DNA from: Aeolococcus sp035552595
GTDB taxonomy: Bacteria > Chloroflexota > Dormibacteria > Aeolococcales > Aeolococcaceae
DNA: 64,000 bases
NCBI GenBank assembly: GCA_035552595.1
Contig: DASZKZ010000032.1
Span: 1 to 64,000 of the forward strand
Direction of reading: 5' to 3'
Below the pieces are notes generated by a model that saw only the letters and a program-made list of their open reading frames with translations, had not been told where the DNA came from and searched no databases. Position numbers and translations under genes: made by a program. Positions 17,908 to 24,613 of the stretch are shown here, piece after piece (positions within the stretch are counted from its first letter, which is position 1; every line of letters begins with the position of its first letter).

Positions 17908-18082
17908 GGCCCGACTCTCGGGTCGTCCTCGCCGCGGTCCTCGGCGCCACCGTTTGATACCCGGGCACGTTGCCCGAAGGGTTCCGGTGACTGGTTGGAA
18001 AGAGCGCAGAAGGGCGGCGGAGGCGACGAGGTCGGGCTGGCCAGCCGGCACCAGCAATGGTGCCCACAACAATCAGCCCGGC

Positions 18083-18706
18083 TCATCCGCCGGGCGGCCG
18101 ACTCAGTTCGGCAGAGTTTCGGGGACCGGCCACAGCGCCGGTCCCTTTCTTTGTGCCCAGGCCTTGCCGGGCCGACACCGCCGCATGGCCCGTCCACCAG
18201 AAGCGCAGCGGCAGCTCGGCCGCGCGGCTGATGCCCACTCGCGGGCCGCTCGACAGGGGGGCAGGCCGGGGGGCGGCCTCGAGGCGCAGCCGTCCCGGCC
18301 GGCAGAGATCGACGCCGTTGTCGGCGCCGCCGATGTGGAGGCCGCGGCAGAGGTTTCCGGGCCCGCTGAGCAGCTGCGAGGCTGCCACGGTCTCACCGCG
18401 GCGAGCACGGACGACGCGCTCGCCCCTCTCCACCGCGGCGGCGCGCAGCAGCACCGCCGCCGCCGTCCCATCCGGGCCGCAGATGACGTTGGCGCAGTGA
18501 TGCACGCCGTAGCTGAAGTACACGTAGAGGTGCCCGGGCGGGCCGAACATGATCGCCGAGCGCGGGGTGGGGCCCCGGTGGGCGTGAGAGGCGGGGTCGT
18601 CCTCTCCGAGGTAGGCCTCCACCTCGACGATGCGGGCGCGGACCGCGTCCGGTGTCCCGGTGTCGACGGCCAGAACGGCGCCGACGAGGTCGCGGGCCAC
18701 CTCCAC
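18083..18706 (-). CDS. mpg: 3-methyladenine DNA glycosylase (AAG/MPG family)
   Basis: The enzyme excises alkylated purines. The family core is clear: EVARDLVGAVL, VEVEAYLGEDDPASHAHRGPTPRS with the catalytic Glu, GHLYVYFSYGVHHCANVIC, GPGNLCRGL, and GPRVGISRA near the end. The GTG at 18704-18706 gives 207 aa, but homologues usually have about 12 more residues before EVARD; the frame stays open upstream into pheT without an ATG, GTG or TTG. The last about 25 residues (after HAAVSARQ) are not family-like and run through the opposing terminator. It follows pheT and is probably the last gene of that operon. Confidence 0.9.
   Translation of the reverse strand: MEVARDLVGAVLAVDTGTPDAVRARIVEVEAYLGEDDPASHAHRGPTPRSAIMFGPPGHLYVYFSYGVHHCANVICGPDGTAAAVLLRAAAVERGERVVRARRGETVAASQLLSGPGNLCRGLHIGGADNGVDLCRPGRLRLEAAPRPAPLSSGPRVGISRAAELPLRFWWTGHAAVSARQGLGTKKGTGAVAGPRNSAELSRPPGG
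18122..18151 (+). terminator. Intrinsic terminator of the plus-strand RNA
   Basis: The 8-bp perfect stem GGACCGGC/GCCGGTCC with a 6-nt loop is followed by CTTTCTTT. It lies inside the last codons of mpg on the opposite strand, so it ends transcription of the plus-strand unit rather than mpg. Confidence 0.75.
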
Positions 18707-18744
18707 CGCGCTCCTGCCCAGGCGCGCCCGGGACAGCTGCCGGG

Positions 18745-21201
18745 CTACCGCCGCACCTCGGCTCCGCAGCGAGCCCGCAGGCCGGCGGCGATCGCCTCCT
18801 GCACCTGCTGCGCCTCCTCGGAGGTGAGCGTGCGGTCGGGGGCACGGTAGGCAAGGCGGAAGGTCCAGCCCTTGCGCCCCGGCCCCAGGCTCGCGCTTCG
18901 GTACTCGTCGTAGAGGACGGCGCTGTCGAGCAGCGCACCCCCCGCCTCGCGGACGGCCCGCAGCGCATCGCCGGCGCGCGCGTCGTCCGGCACCGTCACG
19001 GCGAGGTCCTGGACCACCGCGGGATGGCGCGGGGGTGGATGGTAGCTCCGCGGCGCGGGACTCCTGGGGGTGAGCAGATCGATATCGACCTCGGCGACCA
19101 CAACCCTGCCACGCAGATCGAACCGTGCCGCCGTGGCCGGGTCGAGCTCGCCGACCAGCCCGACGTCGGTCCCGCCGCAGACCAGCCGTCCAGCGCGGCC
19201 CGGGCGCAGGCCGGGCACGTCGGCGGGCTCGGTCTCCACACCACCCGCTCCGAGGTCGGCGGCGAGCCGGATGATCACCGCTTGGAGGTGGCGGATTCGG
19301 GCTGCCGCGGCGCTCCCGTCGGAGGCCGAGACGGCCGCCCCCAGGAGGAGCGGTTCGGCCGGAAGCGGGGTGAGGCGGTCATCGCCACCGTCGTCGGTCG
19401 AACCCGGCACTGGGCCGGCGCGCTCCCCCTCCCAAAAGGCGCGGCCGAGCTCGAAGAGGCCGACCTCCTCGACACCGCGGCGGAGGTTGCCGGCGACCGC
19501 GTCCACCACCCCGGGCAGCAGGCTGGTGCGGAGCACGCTCCAGCTCTCGCTCAGCGGGTTGCGCAGCGGGATCGGCACGCGCTCGCCGCCGACCCCTCGG
19601 AGCGCAGCCGCCCGACCTGTGGAGATGAAGGACCAGGTGATGGCCTCGTCGAACCCGGCGCCGATGAGGACGTCCTTGACGTGATCCTCCAGGGGAGCTC
19701 CGGCGGCCAGGGTGCTGACGGCGGTCCGGCGTCCCGGGAGGGTGCTGGGGACGCGATCGTAGCCGAGCAACCTCCCCACCTCCTCGACGACGTCCTCGAT
19801 GAGCGTGACGTCACGGCGGAAGTGCGGGACGGTCACGGTCAGCTCGTCCCCGTTCTGCTCGACGCCGAAGTCGAGCCGGGCCAGCACGGTGGCGGCTTCG
19901 GTGGCGTCCACCGGGTAGCCGAGCTGGGCGGAGATGACGGCTCCGCTCACCTCGATGGGGGGGATGGCCGGCAGCGGGCGAGGCCGAACGTCGACGCTGT
20001 CCTTGAGGACGTGGCCGGCGCCGAGCTCGGCCAGGAGCGCCGCTGCCCGGTCCAGCGCGATCGGGGGCAGGGTGTCGCTGAGCCCTTTCTCGAACAGGGT
20101 CGACGCATCGGTGCGGACCCCGAGGCGCTTGGACGTGGCCCGAATCGTGGGGCCGTCCCAGCTGGCGGCCTCGAGCAGCACGTTGCGGGTGGTCTCGTCG
20201 ACCGCGGTCGCGGCCCCTCCGATCACCCCGGCGATGCTGGCCGGGGTGTCACCGGCGCACACCGCCACGTCGTCCGGCCCCACGGTCCGCTCGGCGCCAT
20301 CAAGACAGAGGATCGGCTCTCCTCGGCCGCGGCGCACCACCACTCGTGCCGGCCCCCCGTCGGCGCCCTGGACGGCGAGGAAGCGGTCGAGGTCGAAGGC
20401 GTGCAGCGGCTGGCCCAGCTCGCGGGCCACATAGTTGGTGACGTCGACGACGTTGTTGATGGGCCGCAGCCCGACCGCCCGGAGCCGGCGCTGGACCCAG
20501 TCGGGCGATGGGGCCACTGCGACGTTCTCGATGATGCGCACGGCAAAACGGGGGCAGCCGTCGGGGTCCTCCACGACCACCTCGGCGCGGCGCGCCATGC
20601 TGGCGGCGCTGAGAAGGCCGTCCGCGATGGCGGGATCGGGTTCGCGCACCGTCTCCCCCACCGCCGCCGCCATCTCGCGCGCGATCCCGACGTGGCAGAG
20701 GCAGTCGGGCCGGTTGGTGGTGACCTCCACCTCGAGAACGGTGTCGAGGGCCAGCACCTCGTGCAGCGGCTGCCCGGGCACTCCGTGGTCGAGATGGAAG
20801 ATGCCGTCCGAGTCCTCCCCGACGCCGAGCTCCGCGGCCGAGCAGAGCATTCCCGGCGAGTGATACCTGCCCTCGAACATCGACCGGACCCCGAGCGGCG
20901 TGTCTCGCCCCGGGAGCAGGGTGCCCACGGGCGCGTAGGGCACCAGGTCGCCGACGCTGAGGTTGGGAGCGGCGGTGAGAACGCGGATCGGTTCCGCCCC
21001 GGTGTCGAGGTCGGCAAAGCGCACTCCTCGTGTCGATTCGGGCACCGGTTCCAAACCGGCCACCCGGGCGACGATGACCCCGGTGGGTCCGCGCTCCACA
21101 CGGTCCACCTCGGTGCCGGTGTCGACCAGGCCCTGCACCAGGATGTCGAGCGGCGCATCGAGGACCGCGTACTCGCGCAGCCAGTCGAGCGAGACCCTCA
21201 T
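18745..21201 (-). CDS. pheT: Phenylalanyl-tRNA synthetase beta subunit
   Basis: PheT pairs with PheS in the alpha2-beta2 enzyme and provides tRNA binding and editing. The 818-residue chain starts MRVSLDWLREY, has the EMAP/tRNA-binding OB domain (about 40-150), the B3/B4 editing domain (NNVVDVTNYVARELGQPLHAFD near 255), B5, the catalytic-like module and a C-terminal anticodon-binding FDX-ACB domain ending in RCGAEVRR. The ATG overlaps the pheS stop by 4 bp. Confidence 0.97.
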   Translation of the reverse strand: MRVSLDWLREYAVLDAPLDILVQGLVDTGTEVDRVERGPTGVIVARVAGLEPVPESTRGVRFADLDTGAEPIRVLTAAPNLSVGDLVPYAPVGTLLPGRDTPLGVRSMFEGRYHSPGMLCSAAELGVGEDSDGIFHLDHGVPGQPLHEVLALDTVLEVEVTTNRPDCLCHVGIAREMAAAVGETVREPDPAIADGLLSAASMARRAEVVVEDPDGCPRFAVRIIENVAVAPSPDWVQRRLRAVGLRPINNVVDVTNYVARELGQPLHAFDLDRFLAVQGADGGPARVVVRRGRGEPILCLDGAERTVGPDDVAVCAGDTPASIAGVIGGAATAVDETTRNVLLEAASWDGPTIRATSKRLGVRTDASTLFEKGLSDTLPPIALDRAAALLAELGAGHVLKDSVDVRPRPLPAIPPIEVSGAVISAQLGYPVDATEAATVLARLDFGVEQNGDELTVTVPHFRRDVTLIEDVVEEVGRLLGYDRVPSTLPGRRTAVSTLAAGAPLEDHVKDVLIGAGFDEAITWSFISTGRAAALRGVGGERVPIPLRNPLSESWSVLRTSLLPGVVDAVAGNLRRGVEEVGLFELGRAFWEGERAGPVPGSTDDGGDDRLTPLPAEPLLLGAAVSASDGSAAAARIRHLQAVIIRLAADLGAGGVETEPADVPGLRPGRAGRLVCGGTDVGLVGELDPATAARFDLRGRVVVAEVDIDLLTPRSPAPRSYHPPPRHPAVVQDLAVTVPDDARAGDALRAVREAGGALLDSAVLYDEYRSASLGPGRKGWTFRLAYRAPDRTLTSEEAQQVQEAIAAGLRARCGAEVRR

Positions 21202-22265
21202 GCCTGGCTCACGAAGCGCACGTCGTTCTCGTACAGGAGGCGGCCGTCCTCGATGCCGTAGGCCAGCATGGCGATCCTCTCCACCCCCATGCCGAAGGCG
21301 AATCCGCTGTACCGGGCGGGATCCACCCTGCCATTGCGCAGGACGTTGGGGTGGATCATGCCGGCGCCGAGGATCTCCAGCCAGCCGCTCCCCTTGCACA
21401 GCCGGCACCCCTCGCCGCCGCACATCGCGCAGGAGACGTCGAGCTCGACGGAGGGTTCGGTGAACTCGAAGTGGTGAGGGCGGAGCCGGGTCGCTCGGTC
21501 CACGCCGAAGATGGAGCGGGCGAAGAAGTCCAGGGTGCCCTTGAGGTCGCTGAGCGCGATGCCCTCGTCGATGCACATCCCCTCGACCTGGAAGAACATG
21601 GGGAAGTGAGTGGCGTCGTAGTCGCGCCGGAACGCCTTGCCGGGCACGATCACCCGCTGGGGCGCGCCGCGGCTGAGCATGCTGCGGATCTGCACCGGCG
21701 AGGTGTGGGTGCGGAGGAGGCGGTCCTCGTCGATGAAGAAGGTGTCCTGGGTGTCGCGGGAGGGGTGCCCCGGGGGCATGTTGACCAGCGTGAAGTTGTA
21801 GCGGTCGTACTCGACCTCCGGACCGGCGACCGCGATGTAGCCGAGCTGGGCGAAGATCCGCCGCACGTCCTGGAAGACGCGGGTCACCGGATGAAGGTGG
21901 CCGCGGGGCAGTGGCGGTGGTGGCCAGGTCAGGTCGAGTGCCACGGACGTTCCATCCCGCGTCGCCGCAGCGCCCAGGGCGGCCCGGCGCTCCTCGATCG
22001 CCTCGTCCACCCGCGCCACGACGGCGTTGACCACCTGGCCCATGACGCGCCGCCCCTCGGCGTCGGCGATGGCGCCGATCTGCTTGCGGAACACCGTCAG
22101 CAGGCCGTCTCCACGTCCCAGGTAGCGCGCCCTCAGCCCGTCGAGGGCAGTGGCATCGGGCGCCGCCGTGATCTCATCCAGGGCGGCGGCCGCGACGGCA
22201 TGCACGTCGGTGCCTCCCGGGCCGCCGTCGGAACCTGGCGGTGGCGCTCCACGCTGGCTGGTCAC
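21198..22265 (-). CDS. pheS: Phenylalanyl-tRNA synthetase alpha subunit
   Basis: PheS is the catalytic class II subunit. The 355-residue protein has an N-terminal coiled-coil arm, the motif 1 region HLHPVTRVFQDVRRIFAQLG, Phe-pocket residues in DTFFIDED, motif 2, and motif 3 in GFAFGMGVERIAML. A Cys-rich stretch (CAMCGGEGCRLCKGSGWLEI) is typical of PheS. It starts 4 bp inside the rplT stop and overlaps pheT by 4 bp. The first about 20 residues (Gly/Pro-rich) are unconserved. Confidence 0.97.
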   Translation of the reverse strand: MTSQRGAPPPGSDGGPGGTDVHAVAAAALDEITAAPDATALDGLRARYLGRGDGLLTVFRKQIGAIADAEGRRVMGQVVNAVVARVDEAIEERRAALGAAATRDGTSVALDLTWPPPPLPRGHLHPVTRVFQDVRRIFAQLGYIAVAGPEVEYDRYNFTLVNMPPGHPSRDTQDTFFIDEDRLLRTHTSPVQIRSMLSRGAPQRVIVPGKAFRRDYDATHFPMFFQVEGMCIDEGIALSDLKGTLDFFARSIFGVDRATRLRPHHFEFTEPSVELDVSCAMCGGEGCRLCKGSGWLEILGAGMIHPNVLRNGRVDPARYSGFAFGMGVERIAMLAYGIEDGRLLYENDVRFVSQA

Positions 22266-22624
22266 GCCGACGTCAGAGCGCCTCGGGCCACCTCGACGAG
22301 CTGGGTGAAGGATGCCGAGTCCTCGACCGCCAGGTCGGCAAGCATCTTGCGGTTGATATCGAGCCCGGCGTTCTTGAGGCCGTGCATGAACTGGCTGTAG
22401 GCGAGACCGTTCTGGCGCGCCGCCGCGTTGATGCGCGTGATCCAGAGCGCCCGCATGTCGCCCTTGCGCAGCTTGCGATCACGGTATTGGTAGGCGAGCG
22501 AGTGCATGACCGCCTCGTTGGCGGCCTTGAAGAGCAGCCGCCGGTCCCCCTGCATGCCCTCCGCCAGCTCGAGGATCTTCTTGTGGCGGGCACGTGCTGT
22601 CACGCCCCTCTTGACTCTCGCCAT
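22262..22624 (-). CDS. rplT: Ribosomal protein L20
   Basis: L20 binds 23S rRNA early in 50S assembly and, in several bacteria, represses its own operon by binding the infC leader mRNA. The 120-residue product starts MARVKRGVTARARHKKIL and contains YQYRDRKLRKGDMRALWITRINAAAR, both diagnostic. A strong GGAGGAGGCACC precedes the ATG. It sits between rpmI and pheS. Confidence 0.97.
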   Translation of the reverse strand: MARVKRGVTARARHKKILELAEGMQGDRRLLFKAANEAVMHSLAYQYRDRKLRKGDMRALWITRINAAARQNGLAYSQFMHGLKNAGLDINRKMLADLAVEDSASFTQLVEVARGALTSA

Positions 22625-22639
22625 GGTGCCTCCTCCGGC

Positions 22640-22837
22640 CTACAGGTATGGCGCCAGGCGGCGGACGGTCTTCACGTCTGCCGGCGACACCCGGTGTTGC
22701 TTGTTCATGACCCGCTTGCGCTTGCTGCTCTTGTGTTCGAGCATGTGCGACTTGAACGCCTTGCGGCGCATCACCTTGCCTGTGCTGGTGATACGAAAAC
22801 GCTTCTGGGTTGCTTTATGCGTCCGAATCTTTGGCAT
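22640..22837 (-). CDS. rpmI: Ribosomal protein L35
   Basis: A 65-residue basic protein beginning MPKIRTHKATQKRFR with the family KVMRRKAFKSHMLEHKSSKRKR motif. The start (22835-22837) has an excellent Shine-Dalgarno sequence (GGGGAGGAGCCA then ATG) and lies 23 bp inside the 3' end of infC, in a different frame. Overlap with the infC tail suggests coupled translation. Confidence 0.97.
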   Translation of the reverse strand: MPKIRTHKATQKRFRITSTGKVMRRKAFKSHMLEHKSSKRKRVMNKQHRVSPADVKTVRRLAPYL

Positions 22838-23729
22838 TGGCTCCTCCCCGCGTGTCAGCGGCTGGTGTCGTGGTATCGGTGGACGCCGGCTCGGCGGCGG
22901 CCCTCGTGGTGGCGGCGGAGCGCTTCGCCGGGCTCTTGACTGACGCCGTCGCCGGGGCTTTCGCTGCGCTCTTCGTCACACTCTTCGTGGGACTCGCGGC
23001 CGGGCTCTTGGTCGAGGTCGTTGTCGAACTCCTGGGCGCTGCCTTGGCGGCAGCGGGTGCGGTCGCCGCCGGCTCGGTGCCGGTCTGCTTCGGTTCGGTG
23101 CTCTCCGAGTCGGTGCGCGCAGAGGGCGGCGAGACCGGCGCGGCCGCCGCGGTGGCGCCGTTGCCCTGCGCGGGGTGGCCATCGCTGTGGGGCCGGTCCC
23201 CGCGGGCCTGCTTCTTGGTGGTGGGGCTGAGGATCATGATCATGTTCCGGCCTTCCACGAGCGGGGATCGTTCGATGATGGCGAGCTCGCTGAGCTCCTC
23301 GGTCATGCGATCGAGCAGCTTCCGACCGAATTCCTGGTGCACCATCTCCCGGCCGCGGAACATGATGGTGAGCTTCACCTTGTCACCCTCTCCCAGGAAC
23401 TGCTTGACCTTGGCCAGCTTGGTGCGGAAGTCGTGATCCGAGATCTTCGGGCGCAGCTTCTGCTCTTTCAGCTGGACGACGTTGTGGTCTCTGCGGCTGT
23501 CCTTCTCCCGCTTCAGCGCTTCGAACTTGAACCGCCCGTAATCCATGAGCCGGCAGACCGGAGGCTGAGCCAGCGGGGCCACCTCGACCAGGTCGAGGCC
23601 GCGCTCCACGGCGAGCTGCCGGGCCGTTTCAACGGGGACGATGCCGAGCGCTTCGTCGGTGGTGTCGTCAAAAAGACGCACCTGCGGGATGCGGATCTGC
23701 TCGTTGATCCTCAGCTCTCGAAATGCGAT
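22815..23729 (-). CDS. infC: Translation initiation factor IF-3, ATC start, long basic tail
   Basis: IF3 keeps 30S subunits free and checks the start codon. The N-domain begins IAFRELRINEQIRIPQVRLFDD; there is no ATG, GTG or TTG between an upstream stop and this conserved segment, and the first GTG (23679-23681) falls at residue 17, inside it. The likely start is ATC at 23727-23729, with GGAGG 9 nt upstream. This parallels the AUU start that lets E. coli IF3 autoregulate. The C-domain runs to about residue 168 (GRNMIMILSPTTKKQ). About 135 further residues are an Ala/Thr/Ser/Lys/Pro low-complexity tail, absent from typical IF3, giving 304 aa in total. Confidence 0.93.
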   Translation of the reverse strand: MAFRELRINEQIRIPQVRLFDDTTDEALGIVPVETARQLAVERGLDLVEVAPLAQPPVCRLMDYGRFKFEALKREKDSRRDHNVVQLKEQKLRPKISDHDFRTKLAKVKQFLGEGDKVKLTIMFRGREMVHQEFGRKLLDRMTEELSELAIIERSPLVEGRNMIMILSPTTKKQARGDRPHSDGHPAQGNGATAAAAPVSPPSARTDSESTEPKQTGTEPAATAPAAAKAAPRSSTTTSTKSPAASPTKSVTKSAAKAPATASVKSPAKRSAATTRAAAEPASTDTTTPAADTRGGANAKDSDA

Positions 23730-23749
23730 GGGTGGAAACCTCCAAACAC

Positions 23750-23780
23750 AAAAAACCTGGACAGCGATCCGCTATCCAGG
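23750..23780 (-). terminator. Attenuator-like intrinsic terminator in the infC leader
   Basis: On the minus strand an 11-bp stem (CCTGGATAGCG with CGCTGTCCAGG, one G-T pair, loop GAT; plus-strand 23756-23780) is followed by six T residues. It ends about 20 nt before the infC start. Upstream TCCAG (of GGAGGTCCAG) can pair with the CTGGA of the 5' arm to form an alternative antiterminator. Position and form match ribosomal-protein L20-type leader attenuation, though the lineage-specific sensor is unknown. Confidence 0.75.
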
Positions 23781-23874
23781 CCTGGGCCGATCTGGACCTC
23801 CAAGGCGAGCCCGGAAGGTGGGGTCCGCAGCGCACGGGCCCTCTTTGCGGCGCCACGGTGGCGTCCGACAACTC

Positions 23875-23883
23875 AGCATATCA
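23875..23883 (-). promoter_or_regulatory. Extended -10 promoter of infC operon
   Basis: The minus strand reads TGATATGCT, an extended -10 (TGn before TATGCT at 23875-23880) just after the end of the tlyA-like gene. No convincing -35 is seen. A start near 23868 would give a leader of about 140 nt containing the attenuator. Confidence 0.45.
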
Positions 23884-23902
23884 CGCTCGCGGCGCGTCTT
23901 CC

Positions 23903-24613
23903 TCACGGGCGCACCGCGTGGAGGAACAGCTCCGCGGCGCCACGGCTGCCGGTCACCGGCGAATCGATCGATCCCCTGACCACCCACCCGGCGGCGGTGA
24001 CGCCCGACGCCGCAGCCGCCAGCGCGGCGTCGAGGCTGGCGCGGTCCGTCGGCGCCGCGGCCGCACGGAGCTCGAACATCGGCTTGACGAGAGCCACCAG
24101 GCATGCTCGAGGGGCAAGGGCGACGCGGGTCAGCTGAGCTGCCGCGGCGCGCACGCTGAGGTACGAGACGTCGATCGTGACCACCTCGACGGTCTCGGGA
24201 ACGCGTTCCATGTCGAGGTCGGCGATGTTGACGGACTCGAGGTTGACCACCCGTGGATGCTGGCGCAGCGACCCCAGCAGCTGACCGTGGCCGGCGTCGA
24301 CCGCGTACACCACTCGGGCGCCCGCCTCCAAGAGAACCGTCGTGAAGCCGCCCGCCGCCGCCCCCACGTCCAGCGCCACCCGCCCGCTGACGTCGACGTC
24401 GAAGGCATCGATCGCGGCGCGCAGCTTGAGCGATCCGCGCAGGGTTGTGGCCGGTCGCCTGGTGACGTGCGCCTGGGCTCGCAGACGGCTTCGCGGGTTG
24501 GTCACCGGGACGCCGTCGACGAGCACCTCGCCGGCGGCGATCAGCCGCTCCGCGTCGTCGCCAGGGAAGAGCTCGGCGACAGCGCGGGCGAGTGTGCGAC
24601 CGTCGCGTGCCAC
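23903..24613 (-). CDS. TlyA-like S4-domain rRNA methyltransferase paralogue
   Basis: A 236-residue protein with an N-terminal S4-like RNA-binding region (about 1-60) and an FtsJ-like methyltransferase domain. The SAM loop is LDVGAAAGGFTTVLL (about 81-95). Catalytic-tetrad candidates are the Lys in SLKLRAAID, Asp in TIDVSYLS, Lys in ALVKPMFE and Glu in GAAELFLH. TlyA enzymes 2'-O-methylate 16S and/or 23S rRNA cytidines. A second, more canonical TlyA lies at 45060-45821, so this may have a different target. Its GTG start directly abuts the thrS stop with no gap, suggesting cotranscription with thrS. Confidence 0.8.
   Translation of the reverse strand: MARDGRTLARAVAELFPGDDAERLIAAGEVLVDGVPVTNPRSRLRAQAHVTRRPATTLRGSLKLRAAIDAFDVDVSGRVALDVGAAAGGFTTVLLEAGARVVYAVDAGHGQLLGSLRQHPRVVNLESVNIADLDMERVPETVEVVTIDVSYLSVRAAAAQLTRVALAPRACLVALVKPMFELRAAAAPTDRASLDAALAAAASGVTAAGWVVRGSIDSPVTGSRGAAELFLHAVRP

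Larger units (their letters stand above)
17826..18151 (+). ncRNA. Candidate structured plus-strand RNA between yebC and mpg
   Basis: A promoter, about 325 nt of strongly hairpin-forming sequence and an intrinsic terminator define this unit. Local stems that pair exactly include CCCGA/TCGGG near 17910, CGGGCA/TGCCCG inside ACC...GGT near 17960, GCACCA-GCAA-TGGTGC (GNRA tetraloop, about 18048-18063), GCCCGGC/GCCGGGC near 18077-18096, and the terminator stem. It does not show the conserved cores of RNase P RNA, tmRNA, SRP RNA or the riboswitch classes I can recall. Its 3' part is antisense to the end of mpg. It carries a 15-codon ORF with a ribosome binding site near the 5' end. The evidence is architectural only. 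Confidence 0.45.

Noticed and set aside
17826..18151. tmRNA, RNase P RNA or SRP RNA
   Set aside because: No T-arm-like CCA end, no ALAA-type tag frame, no GAGGAAAGTCC core and no SRP GGAAG-type loop could be found.
17826..18151. Riboswitch or T-box leader
   Set aside because: No regulated gene follows on the plus strand, and no T-box GGGTGG or other familiar aptamer core is visible.
18652..21261. 869-codon plus-strand open frame opposite pheT
   Set aside because: Antisense shadow of a clear PheT coding sequence; no domain or signal is recognisable.
23679..23681. GTG as infC start
   Set aside because: It would remove the conserved IF3 N-terminal segment, leaving the protein starting within the conserved PQVRLFDD.
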